This document shows positions 1 through 8,808 of a stretch of 64,000 bases of DNA, piece by piece. The notes under the pieces are model-generated. The model had not been told where the DNA came from, did not search any database, and saw only the letters and a program-made list of their open reading frames with translations. Position numbers and translations under genes: made by a program. The DNA comes from Algicoccus sp048820935 (GTDB lineage Bacteria; Pseudomonadota; Gammaproteobacteria; Burkholderiales; Burkholderiaceae_B), in assembly GCF_048820935.1 (NCBI RefSeq), contig NZ_JBMERD010000005.1, positions 62,001 through 126,000 on the forward strand, written 5' to 3'. How positions within the stretch are numbered: position 1 is the first letter of the stretch; each line of letters starts with the position of its first letter.

Positions 1-412
1 TATGGAGAAAGTCAAAGACAGGAACTCAGGCGTGCGTTTGATGGGCTTTGGTCACCGTGTCTATAAGAACTACGATCCACGTGCTAAGCTGATGCAAGAA
101 ACCACCAAAGAAGTATTGGCCGCTCTGGGTCTGGAAAATGATCCACTCTTTAAGCTGGCCATGGAACTTGAGCGTATTGCGCTTGAAGACCAGTATTTTG
201 TGGATCGCAAGCTATATCCGAACGTTGATTTCTACTCCGGTATCGTGCAGCGTGCAATTGGTGTTCCAAACGAATTGTTTACAGCCATCTTTGCATTGGC
301 ACGTACAGTCGGTTGGATTGCACAGTGGAACGAAATGATTTCCGATCCTGAATACAAGATTGGTCGTCCACGTCAGTTGTACGTCGGTGAAGGTGTTCGT
401 CATATCAAGTGA
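1..412 (+). CDS. gltA: Citrate synthase, C-terminal part (5' end outside window)
   Basis: The last 136 residues of a type II (hexameric, proteobacterial) citrate synthase, which condenses oxaloacetate and acetyl-CoA to citrate in the cytosol. The motif GFGHRVYKNYDPRA carries the active-site His and Arg of the family, and the tail runs through KLYPNVDFYSG and IGRPRQLYVG as in GltA. The reading frame is open at the left edge, so the gene is truncated only by the window. It is followed by a very strong hairpin terminator and faces maeB head-on. It lies about 2.7 kb upstream of sucA, so two TCA-cycle units sit near each other. Confidence 0.95.
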   Translation, partial: MEKVKDRNSGVRLMGFGHRVYKNYDPRAKLMQETTKEVLAALGLENDPLFKLAMELERIALEDQYFVDRKLYPNVDFYSGIVQRAIGVPNELFTAIFALARTVGWIAQWNEMISDPEYKIGRPRQLYVGEGVRHIK

Positions 413-436
413 TCTAATTCATTTTTGAGATGACAT

Positions 437-484
437 AAAGCAATGGGGCGGTACAGTCTAATCTGTACCGCCCCATTGCTTTTT
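437..484. terminator. Strong bidirectional terminator between gltA and maeB
   Basis: A perfect 20-bp inverted repeat (arms 437-456 and 463-482, 6-nt loop) is followed on the plus strand by a run of T (480-484) and preceded by A residues. It sits 24 bp after the gltA stop, as expected for an intrinsic terminator, and can also serve the convergent maeB. Confidence 0.85.
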
Positions 485-513
485 AAGACCCCTAAAGAGC
501 AGGGGTCTTAAAA
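481..513. terminator. Second perfect hairpin just downstream of maeB
   Basis: A perfect 13-bp inverted repeat (481-493 and 501-513, 7-nt loop) begins where the first terminator's T run lies and ends 3 bp from the maeB stop codon. Its arms end in T/A runs, so it reads as a terminator for maeB. The two stems share the T tract and may fold as a tandem structure. Confidence 0.6.
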
Positions 514-516
514 AGG

Positions 517-2817
517 TTAGTCCTCAGCCGAGTTGGCTTCTTGCTCCAGCATTTGTGCCTGTACCACAGCAATCGCGGTCATGTTAATGATGCGACGAGC
601 TGTTGAGCTGTTCGTCAGAATGTGCACGGGTTTAGCCGCACCCAGCAAGATCGGACCCACAGCAACACCATGACTTCCCGTCATTTTGAGGAAGTTGTAG
701 GTGATGTTGCCAGTGTCTAAGTTGGGTGTGATAAAGAGATTGGCCTCGCCACTGAGTGTTGTTTCTGGTAAGGCGTTTTTGCGGATCTCTTCTGACAATG
801 CAGCGTCCGCTTGCATTTCACCGTCAAGCTCTAGATCGGGTGCAACATGTGCCAAAATGTCTCTGGCATACGCCATTTTCTGCGCAGAAGCCGTGCGTCG
901 GCTGCCGAAGTTGGAATGAGAAAGTAGTGCGATTTTAGGTGTGATCCCAAAACGTTTCACTTCTTCTGCGGCCAACAAGGTCATATCGGCGATTTGCTGA
1001 GCGGTCGGGTCTTCATTGACGTGCGTGTCGCAAATGAACAAGGTTTGTTCAGGCAATAGAAGCACATTAAGGGCCGCATAGGTACCAGCACCTGGTGCCA
1101 TACCGATCACTTCGTCAATGTATTCGAGCTGATTGTCGAATTGGCTACCAATGCCGCACAGCATGGCGTCGGCGTCACCGCGTTCAATCAGCAAGGCGCC
1201 AATCAACGTATTGTGCTTGCGCACAACTGCTTTTGCGATCTGAGGCGTGATGCCATCGCGGGCGCGCAGTCGATGGTACGTCTGCCAGGCTTCATAAAAT
1301 CGATCGTCATTGTCCGGGTCGACAATTTCTACGTTCACGCCAGGTTGAATGCGGCGTAGATTTTGTTTTTCAATCCGCATTTTGATGACGCTGGGGCGAC
1401 CAATCAGAATGAGTTCTGCAATGCGTTCGTCCAAAATTGCTTGAGCGGCTCGTAAAACAACTTCTTCTTCGGCGTTGGCCAGCACGACACGTTTGGGGTT
1501 CGCGCGAGCCAGTTCAAAGACGGGGCGCATGATATGGCCGGAATGGTAAACCTGATCAGAAAGGCTGCGTTCATAAACCTTCATATCCTGAATGGGTCGT
1601 GTCGCCACACCAGAGTCGGCGGCCGCTTGGGCAACAGCTGGGGCGATCTTGGAAATTAAGCGAGGATCAAAAGGTTTGGGGATAATGAACTCTGGGCCGA
1701 AGCTGATGTCGTGGCCTTGGTAGGCTTGAGTCATTTCATCGCTTTGTTCAATTTGAGCGAGCTCAGCAATGGCATGTACGGCCGCCATTTTCATTTCTTC
1801 AGTGATGCTGGTGGCACCTGCGTCTAACGCACCTCGGAAGATGTATGGGAAGCATAAGACGTTGTTGACCTGGTTCGGGTAGTCCGAACGACCTGTTGCG
1901 ATGATGCAATCTGGACGGGCAGCCTTGGCAACTTCGGGAAGAATTTCAGGATCTGGGTTGGCTAGGGCAAGCAGAATCGGATCGCGTGCCATGGGTTTGA
2001 TCATGTCGCCTGTGAGGAGATCTTTGGTGGAGCAACCTAAAAAGACATCAGCACCGACCAATGCTTCGGCCATGGTTCGCATGTCTGTATTTTGTGCATA
2101 CAAAGCCTTGTTGGCTTCCATGTTTTCATCACGGCCTTGCCAGATGAGACCACGTGAGTCGCACACATAAATGTTGTCGCGAGAAAGCCCTAGCGTCACG
2201 AATAAGTTCAGGCAAGCGATGGCTGCAGCACCGGCGCCCGAGCACACCAGTTTAATCTCCTCTAAGGGTTTATCAACGAGCTTCAAACCATTGATTAGAG
2301 CGGCTGAGGCGATAATCGCAGTCCCATGTTGGTCATCATGAAAAACGGGGATTTTCATGCGTTCGCGTAATTTTTGCTCGATGTAAAAGCACTCGGGTGC
2401 CTTGATGTCCTCAAGGTTCACGCCACCTAGCGTAGGCTCTAGGGCAGCAATGATGTCAATCAGTTTGTCGGGATCTTGCTCATTGAGCTCAATGTCAAAA
2501 ACATCAATGCCCGCAAACTTCTTAAAAAGACATCCTTTACCTTCCATCACCGGTTTGGCCGCGGCAGGACCAATGTTGCCTAAACCCAACACAGCAGACC
2601 CGTTGGTGATGACACCAACAAGATTGGCGCGTGACGTATATTGCGCTGCAAGTGATTCATCACGATAGATTTCCATGCAGGCAGCAGCAACGCCAGGTGA
2701 ATAGGCGAGTGATAAGTCAAACTGATTAGAAAGAGGTTTAGTCGGTGTGACAGAAATCTTTCCCGGCTTGGGGAGTGCGTGATATTCCAACGCGAGTTGA
2801 TTGAAATCGTGAGTCAT
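517..2817 (-). CDS. maeB: NADP-dependent malic enzyme with C-terminal phosphotransacetylase-like domain
   Basis: A 766-residue MaeB-type enzyme that decarboxylates malate oxidatively to pyruvate, making NADPH. The N-terminal malic domain shows SLAYSPGVAAACMEI, the NAD(P)-binding region GLGNIGPAAAKPVMEGK, and VFHDDQHGTAIIASAALING, which holds metal-binding acidic residues. From about residue 430 it continues into a phosphate acetyltransferase-like domain, usually thought regulatory (acetyl-CoA sensing) in this family. The open frame extends 52 codons further upstream, but the ATG at 2817 gives the normal N-terminus MTHDFNQLALEYH and normal family length; the upstream part has no family character. 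It is convergent with gltA and divergent from sucA. Confidence 0.93.
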   Translation of the reverse strand: MTHDFNQLALEYHALPKPGKISVTPTKPLSNQFDLSLAYSPGVAAACMEIYRDESLAAQYTSRANLVGVITNGSAVLGLGNIGPAAAKPVMEGKGCLFKKFAGIDVFDIELNEQDPDKLIDIIAALEPTLGGVNLEDIKAPECFYIEQKLRERMKIPVFHDDQHGTAIIASAALINGLKLVDKPLEEIKLVCSGAGAAAIACLNLFVTLGLSRDNIYVCDSRGLIWQGRDENMEANKALYAQNTDMRTMAEALVGADVFLGCSTKDLLTGDMIKPMARDPILLALANPDPEILPEVAKAARPDCIIATGRSDYPNQVNNVLCFPYIFRGALDAGATSITEEMKMAAVHAIAELAQIEQSDEMTQAYQGHDISFGPEFIIPKPFDPRLISKIAPAVAQAAADSGVATRPIQDMKVYERSLSDQVYHSGHIMRPVFELARANPKRVVLANAEEEVVLRAAQAILDERIAELILIGRPSVIKMRIEKQNLRRIQPGVNVEIVDPDNDDRFYEAWQTYHRLRARDGITPQIAKAVVRKHNTLIGALLIERGDADAMLCGIGSQFDNQLEYIDEVIGMAPGAGTYAALNVLLLPEQTLFICDTHVNEDPTAQQIADMTLLAAEEVKRFGITPKIALLSHSNFGSRRTASAQKMAYARDILAHVAPDLELDGEMQADAALSEEIRKNALPETTLSGEANLFITPNLDTGNITYNFLKMTGSHGVAVGPILLGAAKPVHILTNSSTARRIINMTAIAVVQAQMLEQEANSAED

Positions 2818-3137
2818 ATGCAAAAACCTTGAAAAAGAATCAATCAGACACAAATCTGCTGTGCGCTTAGTGATAATAGTACTCATCTGGAAAAAGCTTG
2901 CTTGACTTTTTGTGCTGCGATGCAGCAAAACAGAGAGGTTTGAGTCAGTGATGACTTTTTGGTGGGGTCGCAAGGTTATGCGCCATTTTGCGCGCGCATG
3001 CGTTAAACTTTGTCCATGGCTTAAATCAGGCTATCCACGTGCCTTCTGCCCCGCTATCCGCAGACCGGTTAGACCGTGAAAGCGGAAGGTTTCCTGCATC
3101 AATTCGGGTGAAGCACCCGGCAAGGTGAAGCGTAAAA
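2818..3137. promoter_or_regulatory. Divergent maeB/sucA promoter region
   Basis: This 320-bp stretch must hold the promoters for maeB (leftward) and the sucA-sucB-lpdA set (rightward). I see no convincing sigma70 -35/-10 pair. A small perfect inverted repeat, TGCTGC-gat-GCAGCA at 2913-2927, could be an operator half, and a G/A-rich stretch precedes sucA. No gene is supported in it. Confidence 0.35.
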
Positions 3138-6008
3138 ATGTCATTACAAAACGATCTTCAGCAAAACGCCTATCTCTATGGTGGTAACGCACCCTACGTT
3201 GAGGAGCTGTACGAGATTTATCTCGACAACCCATCAGCTGTTCCTGAGAACTGGCGAGAATATTTTGATCAGTTGCAAAACGCACCTGCTGTGGATGGGC
3301 AAACCCAGACTCGCGACCAGCGTCATGCACCGATCATCGAAGCATTTGCACAACGTGCCCGTCAAGGCTTTGCCGCCGGCGCACAAGTGGCCGATCAGGC
3401 CGTTGCTTCTAAGCAGTTACAAATTCAATCATTAATCGCAGCTTACCGTTATCTGGGTAATCGCTGGGCAGATCTGGATCCGCTCAAGCGCCATGCACGA
3501 CCCGATATTCCTGAGTTGACTCCAGCGTTCTATGGTCTGACTGATGTCGACATGGATCAGGAGTTTTCTGCGACTAATACGTATTTCACAACAGCCAGCA
3601 CCATGACGCTGCGTGAAATTATCGAAGCACTGAAGCAAACTTATTGCACCACGGTCGGTGCAGAGTACATGCACGTCTCAGATCCAAACGTGAAGCGTTG
3701 GATTCAAGAGCGCCTCGAAACAACCCGTAGCACCGCTAATTTGGGTGCACAAGCTAAGCGCAACGTGTTGCAGCAGCTTACCGAAGCTGAAGGGCTTGAG
3801 CGTTACCTGCATACGAAATATGTGGGTCAGAAGCGTTTCTCACTAGAAGGTGGTGAAAGCTTTATTGCGTGCATGGACGAAATGGTTAACCACGCCGGTG
3901 ACAATGGTGTTCAGGAACTCGTGGTTGGGATGGCTCACCGTGGTCGTCTGAACATGCTCGTCAATATCATGGGCAAAATGCCGAGTGATTTGTTTGCAGA
4001 GTTTGAAGGCAAACACGCTGACGGTTTGACCGATGGCGACGTGAAATACCACAACGGTTATTCAAGTGACCTGTCAACCCGGGGTGGTCCAGTGCATTTG
4101 TCATTGGCCTTTAACCCGTCTCACCTTGAAATTGTGAACCCAGTGGTTGAAGGTAGCGTGCGCGCTCGTCAGGAGCGTCGTGGTCTGGAGAAGGGCTTTA
4201 AACAAGTGTTGCCAGTGCTGGTGCACGGTGACGCAGCCTTTGCCGGTCAGGGTGTGGTGATGGAAACGCTGAACATGGCGCTGACCCGTGGTTACGGTAC
4301 AGGCGGTACTGTCCATGTCGTGATTAACAACCAAATTGGCTTTACAACGTCAGATCCTCGTGATGCGCGTTCGACGACGTATTGCACTGACGTTGCCAAA
4401 ATGATTGAAGCCCCGGTCTTCCATGTCAATGGTGATGATCCGGAAGCCGTGGTTTTTGTGACGCGTTTGGCACTGGATTTCCGTAATACATTTGGTCGTG
4501 ATGTGGTGATCGATATTGTGTGTTTCCGTAAGTTGGGTCACAACGAGCAAGACACACCAGCGATGACGCAGCCACTCATGTACAAGAGCATTGGCCAGCA
4601 CCCAGGTACACGTAAGCGTTATGCCGACAAGTTGGTCGCACAAGGCATCTTGAAAGAGAATGAGCCTGACGATATGGTCAAGGCTTATCGCAAATACATG
4701 GAAGACGCACAGGGCACGATTGAACCTGTGTTGACTGATTACAAGAGCAAGTACGCGACAGACTGGACGCCGTACCTGAATGCCAAATGGACCGATCATG
4801 CTGATACCGGTTTGCCAATGGCGGAGCTTCATCGTTTGGCCGAACGCATTACAACGGTGCCTGAAGGCTTTAGCGTCCACCCGCTGGTGACACGTTTGCT
4901 GAACGATCGACGTGCCATGGGTAAAGGTGAAGTTGATCTGGATTGGGGGATGGGTGAGCATCTGGCTTTTGCGAGCTTGGTCAACGCCGGTTATCCAATC
5001 CGGATTTCTGGCCAAGACTCAGGTCGGGGCACGTTTACTCACCGCCATGCTGTGTTGCATGATCAAAAGCGTGAGCGTTGGGATGATGGTACTTACATTC
5101 CTTTGCAGCACGTCTCTGAAGATCAAGCACCTTTTGTGGTCATTGACTCCGTGTTGTCTGAAGAAGCCGTTCTTGGTTTTGAGTATGGTTATGCCACTGC
5201 AGAGGCCAACACCCTGACCATCTGGGAAGGACAGTTTGGTGACTTTGCAAACGGTGCGCAAGTTGTGATTGACCAGTTTATTGTTTCAGGTGAGGCGAAA
5301 TGGGGTCGTCATTGCGGTCTGACGCTAATGTTGCCACATGGCTATGAAGGTCAGGGTCCTGAGCACTCTTCAGCTCGCATTGAACGTTTCTTACAGCTGT
5401 GTGCGGACAACAATATCCAGGTCGTGCAGCCTACAACGTCGGCTCAGATTTTCCACTTGCTGCGTCGCCAGATGATCCGACAGTTCCGCAAGCCACTGAT
5501 CATCATGACACCCAAGTCTTTGCTGCGTAACAAAGATGCGGGATCACCCTTGGAAGCACTGTCGGTTGGGCACCATTTCCAACCTGTGATCAGCGAGTGC
5601 GATGACAGCATCAAACCGAACAGCGTCAAGCGTGTGTTGGTTTGCTCTGGTAAGGTGTACTATGACCTTGTGAATGCGCGTAAAGAACGCAATGAGAAAA
5701 ACGTTGCGATCGTGCGTATTGAACAGTTGTATCCATTTGCTCATAAGCTGTTTGAAGAAGAGTTGGCTAAATATCCTAAAGCGACAGAAATCGTTTGGGT
5801 TCAAGATGAGCCGAAAAACCAAGGTCCTTGGTTCTACATTGGTCACCACTTGTATGAGCACATGAAGAAAGGTCAAAAACTGGCCTATGCAGGTCGTGCG
5901 GCGTCTGCTTCACCTGCGGTTGGTTATCTGGCCAAGCACGTTGAGCAACAGAAGGCATTGATTGAGCAAGCATTTGGTAAGTTTAAAACGCATGCTTTGG
6001 TTAAATAA
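3138..6008 (+). CDS. sucA: 2-oxoglutarate dehydrogenase E1 component
   Basis: Full-length (956 residues) thiamine-diphosphate-dependent E1 of the 2-oxoglutarate dehydrogenase complex, which decarboxylates 2-oxoglutarate and loads the succinyl group onto the E2 lipoyl arm. The N-terminus NAYLYGGNAPYVEELYEIYL is the short E2/E3-contact helix of the family. The substrate/ThDP regions VVGMAHRGRLNMLVNIMGK (around residue 260), HGDAAFAGQGVVMETLNM (around 363) and GDDPEAVVFVTRLALDFR (around 430) are intact, as is the transketolase-like domain with ISGQDSGRGTFTHRHA. It is the first gene of sucA-sucB-lpdA, all closely spaced on one strand, which implies a single transcript. Confidence 0.97.
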   Translation: MSLQNDLQQNAYLYGGNAPYVEELYEIYLDNPSAVPENWREYFDQLQNAPAVDGQTQTRDQRHAPIIEAFAQRARQGFAAGAQVADQAVASKQLQIQSLIAAYRYLGNRWADLDPLKRHARPDIPELTPAFYGLTDVDMDQEFSATNTYFTTASTMTLREIIEALKQTYCTTVGAEYMHVSDPNVKRWIQERLETTRSTANLGAQAKRNVLQQLTEAEGLERYLHTKYVGQKRFSLEGGESFIACMDEMVNHAGDNGVQELVVGMAHRGRLNMLVNIMGKMPSDLFAEFEGKHADGLTDGDVKYHNGYSSDLSTRGGPVHLSLAFNPSHLEIVNPVVEGSVRARQERRGLEKGFKQVLPVLVHGDAAFAGQGVVMETLNMALTRGYGTGGTVHVVINNQIGFTTSDPRDARSTTYCTDVAKMIEAPVFHVNGDDPEAVVFVTRLALDFRNTFGRDVVIDIVCFRKLGHNEQDTPAMTQPLMYKSIGQHPGTRKRYADKLVAQGILKENEPDDMVKAYRKYMEDAQGTIEPVLTDYKSKYATDWTPYLNAKWTDHADTGLPMAELHRLAERITTVPEGFSVHPLVTRLLNDRRAMGKGEVDLDWGMGEHLAFASLVNAGYPIRISGQDSGRGTFTHRHAVLHDQKRERWDDGTYIPLQHVSEDQAPFVVIDSVLSEEAVLGFEYGYATAEANTLTIWEGQFGDFANGAQVVIDQFIVSGEAKWGRHCGLTLMLPHGYEGQGPEHSSARIERFLQLCADNNIQVVQPTTSAQIFHLLRRQMIRQFRKPLIIMTPKSLLRNKDAGSPLEALSVGHHFQPVISECDDSIKPNSVKRVLVCSGKVYYDLVNARKERNEKNVAIVRIEQLYPFAHKLFEEELAKYPKATEIVWVQDEPKNQGPWFYIGHHLYEHMKKGQKLAYAGRAASASPAVGYLAKHVEQQKALIEQAFGKFKTHALVK

Positions 6009-6066
6009 CGCGGGTTGAAGCGTCAAAAGAACATTCACAGATCAATATCATTACGGAAAATTTCTT

Positions 6067-7272
6067 ATGTCAATTAAAGAAGTCCTGGTCCCTGAACTCT
6101 CTGAATCGGTGTCAGAAGCGACACTGATGGTCTGGAAAAAACGTCCTGGTGAGGCCGTTGAAGCAGACGAGATTCTCATTGAAGTTGAGACCGATAAAGT
6201 GGTTTTGGAGGTCCCCGCACCTGCATCAGGTGTGTTGACCGAAATCATCACGGATGACGGTGCGACCGTGACATCCGGCGAAGTGATGGCCAAAATTGAT
6301 ACCGCAGCCACAGCCAGTGCTGCACCCGCTGAAGCCGCACCTGCCGAAGCCGCAGCGCCTGCTGCAGCGGCACCCGCACCCGCGGCCGCAGCACCCGCCA
6401 GCACAGCCGCAGCTGGCATTGCCTCACCAGCCGCAAGCAAGATTCTGTCTGAAAAAGGCGTGTCTGCTGATGCCGTAACCGGCACCGGTCGTGATGGTCG
6501 TGTGACTAAAGCTGATGCCATGGCTGCATCTGCGCCTGCAGCGCCAGTGGCCATTGCCCGTTCGCTCGATGGTCGTCCAGAACAGCGCGTGCCGATGAGC
6601 CGTCTGCGTGCACGTATTGCAGAACGCTTGTTGCACTCACAGCAAGAAAACGCCATTCTGACCACGTTCAATGAAGTGAACATGCAAGCCGTCATTGATC
6701 TGCGTAAACAATACAAAGATCAGTTCGAAAAAGAACACGGTGTGAAGCTGGGCTTTATGTCGTTCTTTGTGAAAGCGGCTGTGGCAGCTCTCAAGCGCTA
6801 TCCAGTTTTGAACGCCTCGGTGGATGGCACTGACATCGTCTATCACGGTTACTTTGACGTCGGTATTGCGGTGGGGACACCACGTGGTTTGGTTGTGCCT
6901 ATTTTGCGTGACGCAGATCAGATGTCGATTGCTGACATTGAAAAAACCATTGCAGACTTTGGTCGTCGTGCCAGCGAAGGCAAGTTGACGCTTGAAGAAA
7001 TGACTGGTGGTACGTTCTCGATTTCAAACGGTGGTGTGTTTGGCTCGATGTTGTCAACACCTATTATTAACCCACCGCAATCCGCCATTTTGGGTGTGCA
7101 TGCCACCAAAGATCGCGCTGTTGTGGAGAACGGTCAAATCGTCATTCGTCCGATGAACTATCTGGCGATGTCTTACGACCACCGCATTATTGACGGTCGT
7201 GAAGCCGTATTGGGCCTGGTTGCAATGAAAGAAGCACTGGAAGATCCACAGCGTTTGTTGCTTGAAGTCTGA
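6067..7272 (+). CDS. sucB: Dihydrolipoyllysine succinyltransferase (E2 of 2-oxoglutarate dehydrogenase)
   Basis: E2 core of the complex, 401 residues. One N-terminal lipoyl domain carries the lipoylated lysine in EVETDKVVLEVPAP (K44). A long Ala/Pro linker (about residues 78-115) follows, then the E1/E3-binding domain (SPAASKILSEKGV to GTGRDGRVTKAD, about 118-155). The catalytic acyltransferase domain ends in SYDHRIIDGREAV with the active-site His (H372) and Asp (D376). The start ATG at 6067 is preceded by a weak CGGA ribosome site. The repetitive look of the DNA at 6300-6420 is just this Ala/Pro linker. It lies between sucA and lpdA. Confidence 0.97.
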   Translation: MSIKEVLVPELSESVSEATLMVWKKRPGEAVEADEILIEVETDKVVLEVPAPASGVLTEIITDDGATVTSGEVMAKIDTAATASAAPAEAAPAEAAAPAAAAPAPAAAAPASTAAAGIASPAASKILSEKGVSADAVTGTGRDGRVTKADAMAASAPAAPVAIARSLDGRPEQRVPMSRLRARIAERLLHSQQENAILTTFNEVNMQAVIDLRKQYKDQFEKEHGVKLGFMSFFVKAAVAALKRYPVLNASVDGTDIVYHGYFDVGIAVGTPRGLVVPILRDADQMSIADIEKTIADFGRRASEGKLTLEEMTGGTFSISNGGVFGSMLSTPIINPPQSAILGVHATKDRAVVENGQIVIRPMNYLAMSYDHRIIDGREAVLGLVAMKEALEDPQRLLLEV

Positions 7273-7287
7273 TTAGGTAGATAATTC

Positions 7288-8715
7288 ATGGCGAATCAAT
7301 TTGATGTCGTAGTTATTGGCGCAGGCCCTGGAGGCTATATTGCAGCCATTCGTGCAGCCCAGCTGGGTATGAAAGTTGCGTGCGTGGATGCCGCTTCCAA
7401 TGCAAAGGGTGATCCTGCGCTTGGTGGGACTTGCACCAACGTGGGTTGTATTCCTTCCAAAGCGTTGTTGCAGTCTTCTGAGCATTTTGAGCAAGCATCA
7501 CACCATCTCGGTGAGCATGGTGTTGAAGTTCAGGGTGTGAAGCTCAATCTGGCCCAACTGATTGGACGCAAAGATACCGTTGTTAAACAAAACAACGACG
7601 GTATTTTGTATCTGTTCAAGAAAAACAAAGTGGAGTTTTTCCATGGCGTTGGCTCATTTGCAGGTAAAGATGGTGACAACTGGCAAATCGAAGTGGCTGG
7701 TAAGAAAGCGGCCACATTGAATGCCAAGCACGTCATTGTGGCAACAGGTAGCGCACCGCGCGCATTGCCTGGCCTGAACTTTGATGAAAAACAGATTTTG
7801 TCCAATGACGGTGCACTGAGTCTTGAATCTGTGCCTAAGCGTTTAGGTGTGATTGGTGCGGGTGTGATTGGTCTGGAGCTAGGCAGTGTTTGGCGTCGTC
7901 TGGGTTCGGAAGTGACCGTGCTGGAAGCCATGCCGACCTTCCTGGGCGCTGTGGATCAGCAGGCTGCGAAAGAAGCGCACAAATCGTTCGTGAAGCAGGG
8001 TCTGAATATTCATGTGGGTGCCAAGATCGGTGAGGTCAAGCAGACCGCCCGTCAAGTCACCATTCCATGGACTGATTCAGCTGGTCAAGAACAGAAACTG
8101 GTCGTTGACAAGCTCATTGTATCGATTGGACGTGTGCCGTACACCGGTGGTTTGGAAGCCGCCAAAGTAGGTCTGGCGCTGGACGATCGTGGTTTTGTGA
8201 CGGTTGATGATCAGTGTCGCACAAGCCTGCCCAATGTTTGGGCGGTGGGTGACGTGGTTCGTGGTCCGATGCTGGCACATAAAGCTGAAGAAGAAGGTGT
8301 GGCTGTGGCTGAGCGCATTGCTGGTCAGCATGGTCATGTCAACTTTGACACCATTCCGTGGGTGATCTACACCTCGCCAGAAATTGCTTGGGTGGGTAAA
8401 ACCGAAGAGCAGTTGAAAGCGGACGGTCGCGCTTATCGCAGCGGTAGCTTCCCCTTTATGGCCAATGGTCGAGCCCGTGCATTGGGTGATACCACCGGGT
8501 TTGTGAAGGTGTTGGCCGATGCAACAACTGATGAAGTGTTGGGTGTCCACATTGTGGGTCCGATGGCGTCTGAATTGATTGCGGAAGCCGTGACTATCAT
8601 GGAATTCCGTGGTGCATCTGAAGATATCGCACGGATTTGCCATGCACACCCCACGTTGTCAGAGGCAATGAAAGAAGCCGCACTGGCCGTTGATAAGCGC
8701 ACGCTTAACTTCTAA
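7288..8715 (+). CDS. lpdA: Dihydrolipoyl dehydrogenase (E3)
   Basis: Flavoprotein disulfide reductase, 475 residues, that reoxidises the dihydrolipoyl arm of SucB and passes electrons to NAD+. The FAD site GAGPGGYIAAIRAAQLG is at residues 11-27, the redox-active pair C49/C54 is in GGTCTNVGCIPSKALL, the NAD+ Rossmann motif GAGVIGLELGSVWRRLG is near 190, and the catalytic His/Glu dyad H454/E459 is in HAHPTLSEAMKEAA. It begins 15 bp after sucB, completing the operon, and is followed by two hairpins that probably end the transcript. Confidence 0.97.
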   Translation: MANQFDVVVIGAGPGGYIAAIRAAQLGMKVACVDAASNAKGDPALGGTCTNVGCIPSKALLQSSEHFEQASHHLGEHGVEVQGVKLNLAQLIGRKDTVVKQNNDGILYLFKKNKVEFFHGVGSFAGKDGDNWQIEVAGKKAATLNAKHVIVATGSAPRALPGLNFDEKQILSNDGALSLESVPKRLGVIGAGVIGLELGSVWRRLGSEVTVLEAMPTFLGAVDQQAAKEAHKSFVKQGLNIHVGAKIGEVKQTARQVTIPWTDSAGQEQKLVVDKLIVSIGRVPYTGGLEAAKVGLALDDRGFVTVDDQCRTSLPNVWAVGDVVRGPMLAHKAEEEGVAVAERIAGQHGHVNFDTIPWVIYTSPEIAWVGKTEEQLKADGRAYRSGSFPFMANGRARALGDTTGFVKVLADATTDEVLGVHIVGPMASELIAEAVTIMEFRGASEDIARICHAHPTLSEAMKEAALAVDKRTLNF

Positions 8716-8727
8716 GCAGCGATGATT

Positions 8728-8792
8728 GAACCGACACACCCGAGTTTGGGTGTGTCGGTTCTGTGACAAAGGCACCGGTTCAAGGTGCCTTT
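8728..8792 (+). terminator. Tandem hairpins after lpdA
   Basis: A perfect 14-bp stem (8728-8741 with 8748-8761, 6-nt loop) is followed by a second stem of 9 bp (8768-8776 with 8784-8792) ending in a short T-rich run. They separate the 2-oxoglutarate dehydrogenase genes from zapE and probably terminate or attenuate read-through. Confidence 0.65.
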
Positions 8793-8808
8793 CCTATTTT
8801 AAAGAAAC

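Noticed and set aside
2818..2973. 52-codon N-terminal extension of maeB
   Set aside because: Composition is not family-like and the ATG at 2817 gives the standard N-terminus.
4350..5015. Long minus-strand ORF (221 codons) inside sucA
   Set aside because: It is antisense to the conserved SucA frame, has Arg/His-rich low-quality composition and no ribosome site; a shadow of codon usage.
6300..6420. Repetitive GC-rich DNA that could be a tandem repeat
   Set aside because: It encodes the flexible Ala/Pro linker of SucB; the repeat is in the protein, not a separate DNA element.
6051..6716. Minus-strand 221-codon ORF opposite sucB
   Set aside because: Ala-rich antisense of the Ala/Pro linker of SucB; no family character.
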